Source: SXOA01 sp046593355 (GTDB taxonomy: Bacteria > Planctomycetota > Planctomycetia > Pirellulales > Pirellulaceae). From it: DNA of 64,000 nucleotides. Both the position numbers and the translations under genes were made by a program. Numbering within the stretch: the stretch's first letter is position 1; every line of letters begins with the position of its first letter. The DNA lies in assembly GCA_046593355.1 (NCBI GenBank), contig JBKJNY010000102.1, positions 1 through 64,000 of the forward strand, read 5' to 3'. The notes beneath the pieces were generated by a model, which saw only the letters and a program-made list of their open reading frames with translations, had not been told where the DNA came from and ran no database searches. Shown piece by piece: positions 33,975 through 44,250 of the stretch.

Positions 33975-36900
33975 CAGCGGGCTCCTGCCGGGACCGTGAC
34001 ACGGAGGATTCTGGGGCCCGCGCCGGCGATGGCGATTTCGCTCCCGTCGGCGGACCACGCCAGCCGATAGCCGGCGGCGACGGGCAACTGCTGGTGGAAG
34101 AGTGCGCCGCCCGCTGCCGCATCCCAGATAAAGAGCTTGCCGCTGTCGTCGAGCGTGGCGATTCGGGTGAGCGTCGCGTTGTAGCGGAGGGCTCGCAGCG
34201 GATGGTTGTGCCCTTCCACCGCGCGGGTTTGTTGCTGGGTCGTGCGGTCGTAGGTTTGCCAGAGCTTCTTCGTTCCGCCGACTTGCAGCGTGCGATTGTC
34301 CGCGGCCCAGGCGAGCGCACTGACGGGACCGCTGAGATTGGCGGTAATCGCAGCAACCTCTTTCCCTTCTGGATCCCACAGGCGGATCGCACCGTCCGCG
34401 CCGGCGGTGGCCAGCTCCTTGCCGTCGGGCCGAAAGGCAACCGCTTGAACCGCGCGGGCATGTCCCTTGAGCTCCAAAAGCAGTTCCCCTTTCTCCACGT
34501 CGAAAACCCGCGCGATGCCGTCGCCGCTGGCGGTGCCGAGCCGCTTGCCATCGGCGCTCACCGCCAGGTCGTACAGCGGCCGCTTGCCGCTCGCCAGCGT
34601 CCGCCGCGCCGCGTAGTCGGCTCCGTGCCAACGCATTACCTTCAGATCGGCTCCGGCTGTGAAGACCGCGCGGTCGTCATTGGCGGTCACGGCCAGCCGC
34701 AAGGGGCCGGCGGCATGGCCCCGCCCTTCGTGATTGAGAACGAGCTGGGATTTACCGTCCACCGTGGCCAGGGCGTAATTTCGCACGACGCCGTCCGCCG
34801 TGCCGACAAGAATCTTGGAGTTGTCCCGGCCAAGCTTGAGCGAAGTAATCGCCGCCGGCAGCGCCAGAATGGCCAGCGGCTTGCCGTCGGTTGTGGACCA
34901 GAGGCGGAGTTGCAGGTCATCGCCACCGGCAGCGACGGTTTTACCGTCGGCACTGACCGCGATGGCCTTAAGGGGGCCGCCCGCGCCTGCGAACTTGCGG
35001 ATTTGCTTGAGGTCGGCAATGGACCACTCGCAAGCGAGCTTGTCCGCGCCGGCGGTGAAGAGATGCTGGCCATCGGCGGAAATGGCGACGTCGGCGAGAG
35101 GGCCTTCGTGCGCTTGGACGGCTGCGGTGACGCTTGCAGTCCAGCGGCGGACGGTCTTGTCCGCGCCGCCGGAGAGAACCGTCTTGCCATCGCTGCTGAG
35201 CCGCACGCTATGCACCAGGCCGGCATGGCCGGGCAATCGCTCCAGCTCTTTGCCGCTGACGCCGTCCCACAGCCGAATCAGGCCGTCATCCGCCGCCGTC
35301 ACATTTCGGCTGCCGTCCTGGCTGGCGGCGATGCTGCGGACCGCGGCGGGATGGGCCAGCGTGAGAAGCGGGGCAACGTCGATCGTTCCGGCCGCCGGTT
35401 TGGCGGTGAAGTCCCACACGCGCGCCGCGTTGTCCGCGCAGGCCGCCATCAGCCGATTGCCATCCGGCGAGAGGGCGAGTCCCAGCACCGCGCCCGCGGA
35501 GCCGCTGAAGGTCCGTTCGGGCTTGGCGTCCTTCAAGTTCCACTGCCGCACGGTCTTGTCCGCGCCGGCGGTAACGAGGCCCGTGCCATCGCCCGTCCAA
35601 ACCACTGCCGAGACCGCGCCCTCATGCCCGGTGAGCAGTTGCTCGAGCGCTGGCACAGCGCGATGAATCTGGTTATCCGCGCCGGCAGCGAGCAGACTCA
35701 GCCCATCCGCGGATGCCAAACGGTTCGCCACTGCCGCCAGGAGCGAGTCCTCCAGCGGCTTACCGTCTTTAGCAGCGAAGAGGCGAAGACGCTTGTCCGC
35801 GCCGGCAACCGCGATGCGACCGTCATCGAGATAGCTCATCGCCGTCACTCCCGCGCCGGTCGGCACGTTGACGGCGAGGACGGCATCGGCGACGTTCCAG
35901 GCGAACAAGTTGGGCTGCGCCAGCGTCGGATCCCCTGCCCCGGCGATTTGCAAGCCGTCGCCGCGGACCGAAATGTTCCGCAAGGGAAGCGGGCTGCCGG
36001 CGAACTGCTTCACCATGACGCCCTTCAGGTTCCATAGCTTGAGCAGCTTGTCGTCGCCGGAAGTGACGACCTGCATTCCATCGGGCATCACCGCCAGCGC
36101 GTGGAGCTTCATCGGGTCGGCTGGGACGACTCGCTCGGCAGTCAGCAAGTCGATGCGGACTATTTTGTCCGGGCCCGTGGAGGCCAGCGAGCGGTTATCG
36201 GCCGCAAACGACAGGGAAGTCGCCGCGCCGCCATGAGTCGGCAGGGTTTCGAGCTCCTTGCCGCTGGGCAGGTCAAAGACATGCAGGGGGCCGTCGTCGC
36301 CGCTCGTGGCCAGGCGGGTGCCGTCGGGACTGAGCGTGAGCGAGCGGAGGGGCGCGGCGAGGGTAATCGGCGGCAGCGCGGCGGCATCCGCGAAATTCCA
36401 TAGCCGAACTATTTTGTCGGCGCTGGATGCAATTACCCGCGTGCCATCCGGCGAAACGGCGACACCGGTGATAATGTCCACTGCGCCGGCGTACGCTTTC
36501 ACGGCGGCACCATCCACGCTGTTCCAGTGCCGCACCGTTTTGTCAACTCCGCCGGAGATGAGGGCGGCTCCATCGGGGGTGTAGGCCAGGCCGGTCACCG
36601 CGCCGAGATGGCCAGGGACGACTTTGAGCAAAGCCAGCGAATGCAGCCGAGCCAAATTGTCGGTTCCACCCGTCAGCAAGGCGGCGTTGGTTCCGGCGAA
36701 GGCGACCGAGGTGAGCGGGCCCTTCTGCGAAAGCGTCTCCAGCAACATGCCATCCGCGGGACTATAGATGCGGATTTGATGGTCGGCCCCGGCCACCGCC
36801 AGGCGAGTGTTGTCGGCGCTGTAAGCGACGGCGACGATCGCGGCGGGGGTGGGAATCTTTTTTTCCAACAGATTGGTGTCCGCCCGCCAGAGGTAGAGAT

Positions 36901-39900
36901 TTTTGTCCTCGCCCCCCGAGGCAATTTGCAGGTTGTCGGCGCGCAGGGCCACGCAGGCCAGCGCGGCGTCACTCGGCGGGAGCGGAGGAAGCGGCTTGAG
37001 GGCGGCGTCCCACTGTTTGGCCAGCTTGTCGGCACCGCTGGTGATGAGCTTCTGGCCGTCGCTGTTGTAGGTCACGCCGCCGGTCGCCCCATTGTGGGCG
37101 ACGATGATGGCCAGATTGGAAACGGCCAGCTTGCGAGTGAATCCTTCCGTGCCGCCAGCCACAACGGCCTTGCCGTCGGGGAGCATGGCGAGGGCCGAGA
37201 TGGGTTTGGCGAAATCCACGAATCGCTCGGCCACCCTTTGCGTGGTCAGATCCCAGATGCGCAGCAGATGGTCGTCGCCGCCGCTGGCGATTTTCAAACC
37301 GTCGGGAGACGAGCCGAGCGTCCGTACCACGGCCGGATGGAGCAGCGTGGCCAGCAGGGCGGCGTCGCTGTAATTCCAAACTCGCACGGTCTTGTCAGCC
37401 GAGGCGGCAAAGACCTTGGTGCCATCCTTGGAAATCGACACGCAGGTGACCGCCTCCGACTGGCCGGCGAAAATACGCGCCTGGCTGCCGTCCGCCGCGC
37501 TCCAGAGACGGACGGTCTTATCCGCCCCGCCCGTGAGGATGAAATTGCCGTCCGCCGAGTAGGCCACGTTGGCCAATGGCATTGGGGAGACGTCAATCAC
37601 CCGAACCAGCGCTCGCCTTACCAGCCGAACCAGATTCGCCGCGCCACCCACCGCCAGGCCGCGGCTGTCGGGAAGGAAGGCGACGGCAGTGGGGAGGTTG
37701 TCGGTGGAGGGAATGTATTCCTGCAGCACGCCTTGCAGGTTCCAGACGCGGACATTGCCGTCGGCTGAGGCGGTGGCAAGACTGAGATTATCCGGACTGA
37801 AGGTGGCCGCGCTCACCGCACCGCCGTGGCCGGCAATTGTTTGCGCCAGCGAGCCGTCGGCGAAGTTGTAGAGCTTCACGCTCTTGTCGGCGGCACCGGC
37901 GGCGAGAAACTTGCCGTCCGCGCTGAGGGCCAGACAGGTCGGCGCAGCGCCGTGCGCGATGTTGAGCACGCGGCTGCCGTCGGAAGTGCTCCAGGTGCGA
38001 ATCGCACCATCTTCGGAGGCGGTGATCAGCGTCGCGCCTGCATTGGCCATGAGCAGCGCGGTAATCGGCTTGTCGTGAGTGCCGAGCGAGCGCATTTCCA
38101 TGCCGTCCGCGAGTTTCCACTGCCGAATGATCTTGTCGGCTCCGGCGGCATAGATGCTCGCACCGTCGGGAGCGAATGCAACGCCATTCGTAATCGCAGA
38201 AGCCTTCTCCAGCAGCACCGCTTGCATGCCATCGGCGATGTTCCAGACGCGGATGGTTTTGTCAGCCGAAGCGGTGACCAGTTGCGTGCTGTCCGCTTTC
38301 CACGCGAGCGCGGTGACGGAATCGGCGTGACCGAGGGTCCAACTCGCCGCGCCATCGGCCACGTTCCAGATGCGAACGCTCTTGTCCGCCGCTGCCGTGG
38401 CGAGAAGCAGGCCATTGGGGCTGAGCGCGACAACGGTAATCTTGGCGGTGTGATCGCTGAGTAGCTTGAGCGGAGCAGGGACTTCCCACAATCGCACTTT
38501 GCCGTCGGAGCCAGAAGTGGCGAGCTGGCCCCCTTGCGGCTTAAAGGCGACGCCGCTGACGGGGCCGGGATGCGCGCCGATTTGGGCGGTGACCGCGCCA
38601 TCGGCCAAAGTGAAAAAGTGAAGAGTGCCGCTGTTTGTGGCGGCAACCGCGGTGCTGTTGTCCGGGGCGGCAGCGAGGGCCGTGATGGGAGCGGGCAACT
38701 CCAGGGAGGATCGCGGCTTGCCGGTGGCGTGGTCGAGGACGTGTACGAATTTGTCGCTCCCGCCGGAGAGGCTGAGGAGGCCATCGCTCGTTACCGCGAC
38801 CGCGTTGATTGCCGCCGTATGCTTGGCGAGTCGCTGGGGCGAAGCAATCGGAAGTTGCCAGAGCCGCAGCGTGCCGTCGGCTCCGCTGGTGGCCATTTGC
38901 ACGTTATTCGGATGGAAGCCGACACCGGTCACGCTCCCTTCATGTGCCCCCAGCAGTCCAGCGGCCGCGCCGTCAACGGTTCCATACAGCCGCACCATTC
39001 CCTCCGCGTCACCAAGTGCCGCTTGCTGGTTGTCGCGGCGGAAAGCGGCCGTGGAGAGTGGAGCATCGCCGCCGGCGAGAGCGGCAGCGGGTTTGAGGTC
39101 GGGCAGCGACCAGAGCTGAGCAGCGCCGGCGGTGTCGCCGGTGAGCGCGGTCTTGGCATCGGGCGAGACGGCGACGACGCGAACGGAAGCTTTGTGATGA
39201 GCAATCTCCGCTGCCGGCTGAGGAAGGTTCCAGAGCCGGATGGTTCCGTCATCGCCGCCGGTTGCCAATTGCGGGAGCTTGGGATGCAGAGCAATGGCTG
39301 GCACTGGGCCGGTGTGACCGCCAATGCTGCCGCGAGGAGTGCCATCGGCGAAATTCCAAAGCTGAACCTGGCCGCTGACGCTGGCCGCGGCCAGAATCGT
39401 GCGGTCGGTGCTGGCCGTGAGCGTGGTGACGGCCGTGGAGAACGCGGGGAGCTTCTTGGCTTCTTTCCCGGTGGCCACGGTGACGAGGCGGACGCTGCCA
39501 TCGGAATTCGTCGCCGCGATGGTCTTGCCATCCAGGGACAGGACCACTGCTTTCACCGCTTCTTGATTGACCAGCTTGATGGGCTGCACTGGCGGAAATC
39601 GCCAATACTTCAGCAGGCCGTCGTTGCCGCAGGTAGCCAGGATTTTTTCGTCGTCGAGCCAGGCCACACCCGTCACGCCGCCGACATGAGCGACCAGTGT
39701 GAACGCCCCTTTGCCGTCCGCCGTGTTTTGCACCGTGACTTCGCCGGCGGCGTCTCCGAGCGCCACTTGCTTGCCGCTGGAAGAGATGGCTGCCGCCATA
39801 ATCGGCTGGGGCAGATTCTCGAGGACGCGAGCCGGCTTGCCAGTGGCCGTGTTCCAAATGCGGACCGACTTATCGGCCGCAGCTGTAACCGCCGTTTTGC

Positions 39901-41032
39901 CATCTTTGGAAATCGCCAAAACAGTGACAGGCTGCGTGTGTCCGGGCCACGGAGATGAGATGCTCGGCAATTGCCAGATGCGAACGGTGCCGTCGGCTCC
40001 GGTGGAAGCCAGTCGCGGCTCGGTCGGATGGAAGGCCAGCGAGGTAGCTGCGCCGACGTGGCCGGCGAGCGTTCCTTTGTCCGCGCCGTCGCCGGTGAGC
40101 CAGAACTTGATCGCGCCGGTATCGCTTCCCGCCGCAGCGAGCTTGGAATCGGCACGGAGCGCCAGAGAAGCAATCTTTCCCGGCCCGGCGGGTAGAGGCC
40201 GCAATAGAGAGCCATCCTTCTTGAACAGTAGCACCTGAGCATCCAGACCGCCGCTTCCCACGATGCTCCCGTCCGCCGACATGACGACGGCAGTGACCTG
40301 ATCACTATGCCCGGGCAGCGACTGCGACACGGTCGGCGGCCATGATGCCATCCGCAGCACGCCATCGGCACCCGCCACAGCGATGAGCTTTCCCTGCTGG
40401 TGCATGGCCAGAGCCGTCGCCGATGGAAATTGAATCACACCCGTTGGCGCGGCTGTATCGAAATTCCAGCCTCGCAACGCTCCATCCGCGCCGGTCGCCA
40501 GAATCAGCTTCTGCTCGGGGAAGGCGGAAACGCCGGTCACACCGCCGACGCTGCCAGGGTAGTCCCGCACATGGGCCTTCGTCGTCGCATCGAACAGCCG
40601 CACATAGTTGCCGGCATCGCCGGTGAGGACGAATTTTCCGTCGGCGGAGGGGACGATGGCAGTGGGCGCGGCGGGAATGCCCGCAATTTCAAACAGAGCC
40701 GAAGGACGGGGCACATCAAAGAACTTCAGGCTGCCATCCACGCCGCCGGTGATGGCTTGCAGACCATCGGGAGTAAGCGTCAAGCAGAGATTCGGCCGGC
40801 TGCTCGCGGTGATGGTCCGTACCAACTGCCCTGTAGCGCGATCCCAAACGCGAAGTGTCCCATCCAGGCCAACGCTTAGCAGCAGCTTGTTATCCGCCGT
40901 GAAAGCGACGTCCCGCACTGCTCCCTGGTGTCCCTCCAGGAACTGCAGCTGCGGAGGAACGGGGGCTTGTCCCTGGCAGATGCCCGCCAACAACAAGAGA
41001 GCGAATGCGGACACAAGTTTCGGCAGTCTCAT
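33974..41032 (-). CDS. giant secreted WD40-repeat protein, about 56 repeats
   Basis: A 2352-residue protein with a signal peptide (LVSAFALLLLAGICQGQ, cleavage near residue 22). The rest is WD40 repeats of about 41 residues from start to end, such as GHQGAVRDVAFTADNKLLLS, SGGDDHLLRIWDLT, GHLGAVTGLAYTPDGAALIS and GADKTVRQWNLKD. By hand I count 56 units with no other domain; eight seven-bladed propellers would account for exactly that number. No kinase, caspase or other effector domain is fused, unlike typical large bacterial WD40 proteins. Expected to act outside the cytoplasm as a binding scaffold. It is coupled to the CPxCG gene downstream. Confidence 0.9.
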   Translation of the reverse strand: MRLPKLVSAFALLLLAGICQGQAPVPPQLQFLEGHQGAVRDVAFTADNKLLLSVGLDGTLRVWDRATGQLVRTITASSRPNLCLTLTPDGLQAITGGVDGSLKFFDVPRPSALFEIAGIPAAPTAIVPSADGKFVLTGDAGNYVRLFDATTKAHVRDYPGSVGGVTGVSAFPEQKLILATGADGALRGWNFDTAAPTGVIQFPSATALAMHQQGKLIAVAGADGVLRMASWPPTVSQSLPGHSDQVTAVVMSADGSIVGSGGLDAQVLLFKKDGSLLRPLPAGPGKIASLALRADSKLAAAGSDTGAIKFWLTGDGADKGTLAGHVGAATSLAFHPTEPRLASTGADGTVRIWQLPSISSPWPGHTQPVTVLAISKDGKTAVTAAADKSVRIWNTATGKPARVLENLPQPIMAAAISSSGKQVALGDAAGEVTVQNTADGKGAFTLVAHVGGVTGVAWLDDEKILATCGNDGLLKYWRFPPVQPIKLVNQEAVKAVVLSLDGKTIAATNSDGSVRLVTVATGKEAKKLPAFSTAVTTLTASTDRTILAAASVSGQVQLWNFADGTPRGSIGGHTGPVPAIALHPKLPQLATGGDDGTIRLWNLPQPAAEIAHHKASVRVVAVSPDAKTALTGDTAGAAQLWSLPDLKPAAALAGGDAPLSTAAFRRDNQQAALGDAEGMVRLYGTVDGAAAGLLGAHEGSVTGVGFHPNNVQMATSGADGTLRLWQLPIASPQRLAKHTAAINAVAVTSDGLLSLSGGSDKFVHVLDHATGKPRSSLELPAPITALAAAPDNSTAVAATNSGTLHFFTLADGAVTAQIGAHPGPVSGVAFKPQGGQLATSGSDGKVRLWEVPAPLKLLSDHTAKITVVALSPNGLLLATAAADKSVRIWNVADGAASWTLGHADSVTALAWKADSTQLVTASADKTIRVWNIADGMQAVLLEKASAITNGVAFAPDGASIYAAGADKIIRQWKLADGMEMRSLGTHDKPITALLMANAGATLITASEDGAIRTWSTSDGSRVLNIAHGAAPTCLALSADGKFLAAGAADKSVKLYNFADGSLAQTIAGHGGAVSAATFSPDNLSLATASADGNVRVWNLQGVLQEYIPSTDNLPTAVAFLPDSRGLAVGGAANLVRLVRRALVRVIDVSPMPLANVAYSADGNFILTGGADKTVRLWSAADGSQARIFAGQSEAVTCVSISKDGTKVFAASADKTVRVWNYSDAALLATLLHPAVVRTLGSSPDGLKIASGGDDHLLRIWDLTTQRVAERFVDFAKPISALAMLPDGKAVVAGGTEGFTRKLAVSNLAIIVAHNGATGGVTYNSDGQKLITSGADKLAKQWDAALKPLPPLPPSDAALACVALRADNLQIASGGEDKNLYLWRADTNLLEKKIPTPAAIVAVAYSADNTRLAVAGADHQIRIYSPADGMLLETLSQKGPLTSVAFAGTNAALLTGGTDNLARLHSLALLKVVPGHLGAVTGLAYTPDGAALISGGVDKTVRHWNSVDGAAVKAYAGAVDIITGVAVSPDGTRVIASSADKIVRLWNFADAAALPPITLAAPLRSLTLSPDGTRLATSGDDGPLHVFDLPSGKELETLPTHGGAATSLSFAADNRSLASTGPDKIVRIDLLTAERVVPADPMKLHALAVMPDGMQVVTSGDDKLLKLWNLKGVMVKQFAGSPLPLRNISVRGDGLQIAGAGDPTLAQPNLFAWNVADAVLAVNVPTGAGVTAMSYLDDGRIAVAGADKRLRLFAAKDGKPLEDSLLAAVANRLASADGLSLLAAGADNQIHRAVPALEQLLTGHEGAVSAVVWTGDGTGLVTAGADKTVRQWNLKDAKPERTFSGSAGAVLGLALSPDGNRLMAACADNAARVWDFTAKPAAGTIDVAPLLTLAHPAAVRSIAASQDGSRNVTAADDGLIRLWDGVSGKELERLPGHAGLVHSVRLSSDGKTVLSGGADKTVRRWTASVTAAVQAHEGPLADVAISADGQHLFTAGADKLACEWSIADLKQIRKFAGAGGPLKAIAVSADGKTVAAGGDDLQLRLWSTTDGKPLAILALPAAITSLKLGRDNSKILVGTADGVVRNYALATVDGKSQLVLNHEGRGHAAGPLRLAVTANDDRAVFTAGADLKVMRWHGADYAARRTLASGKRPLYDLAVSADGKRLGTASGDGIARVFDVEKGELLLELKGHARAVQAVAFRPDGKELATAGADGAIRLWDPEGKEVAAITANLSGPVSALAWAADNRTLQVGGTKKLWQTYDRTTQQQTRAVEGHNHPLRALRYNATLTRIATLDDSGKLFIWDAAAGGALFHQQLPVAAGYRLAWSADGSEIAIAGAGPRILRVTVPAGAR

Positions 41033-41100
41033 CAGGCAGGCCCCCCAAGGGAATCGGCAGGATATTTCCGTCAGGACGGCAGTCGCCGTGACGTGCCAGT

Positions 41101-42327
41101 TTAATCCACCGACGCTGCCACTTGTGAAGCTGGCTCACTTTCAGAATCTTCCCCCTCCACATGAATGTCCGTCACGCGCTTGACGAGAATCGTTGCGTAG
41201 GCACCCCGCGGCAGCTCGAAACGGAGCGTCATCTTCTGTTTGCCGCGGTAAATGTCGTCATCCGCTACGTCGTGGGAGACGCCCGAGGGAAAGAAAATCG
41301 CCGGCCGCTCCCCTTTGGAGAAAAACGTATCTCGCGGAAATTTGAGCCGCACCTGCCGCAATTCCAACCCGTCCGCGGCCAGCACTTCCTCCACCAGTTG
41401 CTTGACCCGGCCGTCCTCCAGATGCAACCGGGCCGAAGGGAGCGGCAGCACTGTTTCGCGGAGCATCGCCTTCGCGCTATCGTCGAGGGCCGAGTAGAAC
41501 GGCAGGTCCCGCTTGCCGATTTTGCGAGCGACGAGACTTTCCGCCGGACAAAGTTTTTGCAGCAGGGCCGACAACATGCCATTCCACAGGTCGCTCTGAA
41601 ACGCCGCCAGGTAGATGCTCCGCAAATCCTGCCGGATGAGCGCGAGGGCCCGCTTGAAATCAGGCTGCACAGGTTTATCGGCCAGAAAGGTGATCACGCT
41701 GCGGCGATGCGAGCGAGCAAGTGCGGCTTTGCACTCCGGCCATTTTCCCCAGTGTTCGCGGAGAATCGCTTTCTGCTGTTGCTCGTCGGGGGAATCATGG
41801 ACGTTGGGCTCGGCGAGCGCCAGCCAGAGCGCCCGCTCGTAATCTCCCAAACACCAGGGCCGGGCGATGAACTCACCACACTTGCCGAGCGAGCCAAACC
41901 GCTGGTCGTCAAAGTAATTCGGCAGGCCGAACTGGCCGATTTGCTCCATTGCCGTGGCGGCGGAGGCGACTTCGGCTGGCGGCATGTCGCGCAAAACCAC
42001 GGTGAATGCGTTCGCGCGGATGTCCTTGGCATGAATCGGCTCCGGCGTTTGCCCAAGGTACTCCAGCTCCAAATTCGTCTGCCGCATTCCCTGCCGCGGG
42101 CCGGCCTTGATGGTCAGATATTGCCGCGTTAGGGCGTGCTTGTCCTTGAGACCCGCGTAAGCCACCTGCCAGCGCGCCAGATTCCACTTCTGCAAAATGG
42201 CATCGATGGCCTCAGGCGTCCCAAGCGATGTCTTTGTCAGCCGGTACAGCCCGAAGAGCCCACCGGTCGGCCCGAGGGAGACTTTTTCCTCCACTTCAAA
42301 ATCATCCGGAGTGCATTTGAGCTTCAT
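41101..42327 (-). CDS. truD: tRNA pseudouridine(13) synthase TruD
   Basis: It makes pseudouridine at position 13 of tRNA(Glu). The 408-residue product begins MKLKCTPDDFEVEE, has the catalytic Asp in AYAGLKDKHALTRQYLTIK, then the block RANAFTVVLRDM, NYFDDQRFGS and a large insertion domain before a C-terminal LKFPRDTFFSKGERP segment. Length is usual for the long TruD type. It stands alone between the WD40 gene and a plus-strand gene. Confidence 0.92.
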   Translation of the reverse strand: MKLKCTPDDFEVEEKVSLGPTGGLFGLYRLTKTSLGTPEAIDAILQKWNLARWQVAYAGLKDKHALTRQYLTIKAGPRQGMRQTNLELEYLGQTPEPIHAKDIRANAFTVVLRDMPPAEVASAATAMEQIGQFGLPNYFDDQRFGSLGKCGEFIARPWCLGDYERALWLALAEPNVHDSPDEQQQKAILREHWGKWPECKAALARSHRRSVITFLADKPVQPDFKRALALIRQDLRSIYLAAFQSDLWNGMLSALLQKLCPAESLVARKIGKRDLPFYSALDDSAKAMLRETVLPLPSARLHLEDGRVKQLVEEVLAADGLELRQVRLKFPRDTFFSKGERPAIFFPSGVSHDVADDDIYRGKQKMTLRFELPRGAYATILVKRVTDIHVEGEDSESEPASQVAASVD

Positions 42328-42581
42328 CCCCTCATTGAAGCACGCTCCCGGCGGATTGCCCAGGATGGAGACCGCATGCCTTCCAAGCAGCAGCGTGGCT
42401 CCAGCCGCTGCAGCTGCTGAAAGTCACGACGAGATTTTGGTAGCGGGAACCCTTTCGCAGTGAACGACTTAGGAGGACCAGCGCCTTGGCATCATACTTG
42501 CTCTTGCAAAATCATTGACTATTCTCCGTCGCGGAGTGCGTCGGAGTTTTGAACATGGAACTGAAATCAGGAGAACCTGCC

Positions 42582-42899
42582 ATGAAACACATTCTACTCG
42601 CGCTTGTTGCCGCTGCCGCTTTCACCGCCACGAGCGGGGTCACTCCCGTCGCGTCCTCGACCGCGGAAGCCCGGCCGCGTGTACGGGTCGGAGTTTATTC
42701 CCGCCCGTACTACCGCGCGGCTTACCGGCCTTACTACAACGGCGGATATAGCAGGAGCTACTACGGCGGCTACAACCGGGGATATCGGGGCTACTATGGC
42801 GGCTACAATCGCGGCTACGGCGGTTACAACACGGGCTATTCCGGTGGCTACGGATACGGATATGGACAACCGTATGGCGGCTACTACTACAGCTGGTAG
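42582..42899 (+). CDS. secreted Gly/Tyr-rich repeat protein
   Basis: The ATG at 42582 has CAGGAG upstream. The 105-residue product has a signal peptide (MKHILLALVAAAAFTATSGV, cleavage around AEA). The mature part is made of Tyr/Gly repeats such as YYGGYNRGY and YGGYNTGYSGGY with Arg between. The composition fits an extracellular structural or adhesive polypeptide. Low-complexity proteins of this kind occur in planctomycetes, but no function is assigned. Confidence 0.7.
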   Translation: MKHILLALVAAAAFTATSGVTPVASSTAEARPRVRVGVYSRPYYRAAYRPYYNGGYSRSYYGGYNRGYRGYYGGYNRGYGGYNTGYSGGYGYGYGQPYGGYYYSW

Positions 42900-42927
42900 T
42901 GTTTAGCTCGACTGTTTAACTTCGTCA

Positions 42928-43113
42928 CCACCCGGGCTCGCCCCGGTGGAACGATGTTTGGAAACCAGAAACGACGGCATCCACCTTCCGCCTCTCCGCC
43001 GATTTTGCGGGTCGCCGGTGGCGGCCCGCAAAATCAGCGGAGAAGATGGGGCATTGGTTTGGCGCATCTTCTGGTTTCCAAACTTGCTTCCGCGGGGGCA
43101 AGCCCAGCGGTGG
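42928..43113. repeat. large nested inverted repeat (MITE-like)
   Basis: Three arm pairs are nested. GTTTGGAAACCAGAA (42956-42970) matches 43069-43083 exactly, and CCGATTTTGCGGG against CCCGCAAAATCAGCGG (about 42996-43011 and 43025-43040) forms the inner pair. The outer ends, with CCACCCGGGCTCGCCCC and its counterpart near 43090-43113, pair with mismatches. It lies between the Gly/Tyr-rich gene and the ruvB stop and contains no gene. Confidence 0.8.
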
Positions 43114-43141
43114 CAAATCTCGCAGAACGCAAACAGTCGAA

Positions 43142-44170
43142 TTAGAAGAGTGTCGTTTGTCCCTCCGCGCTGGTCAGCGGCGGAGGGAGCTTGAGGTGTT
43201 CATACGCCTTGGCGGTGGCGACGCGACCGCGCGGCGAGCGGATGACGAGTTCGCTTCGCAAGAGAAACGGCTCGACCTCATCGGACAGAGTGTCGGTCGC
43301 CAGGTTCATGGTGTGGGCGATAGCTTCCACGCCCGCTGGACCGCCGCCGAACACGCGAATGAGAGTTTTCAGATATCCACGGTCCTGCGTGTCGAGGCCC
43401 ATCGTATCGATGCCCGCCATCTCCAGCGCCGCGCGAGTCACGTCCAGCGTGGCGTTTCCACCCGCTTTACTGTCCGCGAAATCGCGTATCCAGCGGAGCC
43501 GATTGTTACCGATACGCGGCGTGGCTCGGCTACGCTTGGCAATTTCCAGTGCCGCATCCTCCGCCAAACGAACATTCAGCTTCTTGGCGCTCCGCCGCAG
43601 GATTTCCGTCATTTCCGGCAGGCCATAAAACCCGAGGTGCTCGCGCATGTGAAACCGATCCCGCAGCGGCGCGGAGAGCATTCCCGCGCGGGTGGTAGCG
43701 CCGATGAGCGTGAACTTCTTGAGCTTGAGGTTGATGGTGCGGGCGTTGACTCCCTCGCCGAGCACGATGTCCAGCCGAAAGTCCTCCATCGCCGTGTAGA
43801 GATACTCTTCGACGGGCTTGGGAAGGCGATGAATTTCATCGATGAACAGAACCGCGTTCTCCTCCAAGTTTGTGAGATAAGGAATCAGATCCTTCGGCGC
43901 TTTGAGCGCGGGGCCGCTGGAGGTGACGAGCGGTACGTTGAGTTCGCGGGGGATGCAGGTGGCGAAGGTCGTCTTGCCCAGGCCAGGCGGTCCATCGAAG
44001 AGGATGTGGCCCAGCGATTCCCCCCGCTTACGGGCGGCATCGACCGCAATGTCCAGCCGCTCCATCACTTCCCGCTGGCCGACCATGTCGCGCATCCGCT
44101 GGGGGCGGAGTTCCCGATCGTCCTCCTCGGGATTGGCGGGGGCGGAAGTGAGAATGGGCTCTCGAGACAT
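43142..44170 (-). CDS. ruvB: Holliday junction branch migration helicase RuvB
   Basis: The start at 44170 (MSREPILTSAPANPEED) gives 342 residues, a normal RuvB length. Walker A GPPGLGKTT (Lys66), Walker B LFIDEIHR, sensor I GATTRAG, arginine finger RDRF and the C-terminal winged-helix region (LIRVFGGGPAGVEAIAHTMN) are visible. It drives branch migration with RuvA; ruvA and ruvC are not adjacent. Confidence 0.96.
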   Translation of the reverse strand: MSREPILTSAPANPEEDDRELRPQRMRDMVGQREVMERLDIAVDAARKRGESLGHILFDGPPGLGKTTFATCIPRELNVPLVTSSGPALKAPKDLIPYLTNLEENAVLFIDEIHRLPKPVEEYLYTAMEDFRLDIVLGEGVNARTINLKLKKFTLIGATTRAGMLSAPLRDRFHMREHLGFYGLPEMTEILRRSAKKLNVRLAEDAALEIAKRSRATPRIGNNRLRWIRDFADSKAGGNATLDVTRAALEMAGIDTMGLDTQDRGYLKTLIRVFGGGPAGVEAIAHTMNLATDTLSDEVEPFLLRSELVIRSPRGRVATAKAYEHLKLPPPLTSAEGQTTLF

Positions 44171-44250
44171 GCGCGGGCGATTCCAGAGTGGTCCACGGCC
44201 GGGCGGCATCTCGCCGGCTACGTGTACAAACAGTATAGCGGCACCGGGCT

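Noticed and set aside
34094..36037. 647-codon open frame opposite the giant WD40 gene
   Set aside because: It is the mirror of WD40 repeats; no independent motifs. The WD40 frame has clear repeat units throughout.
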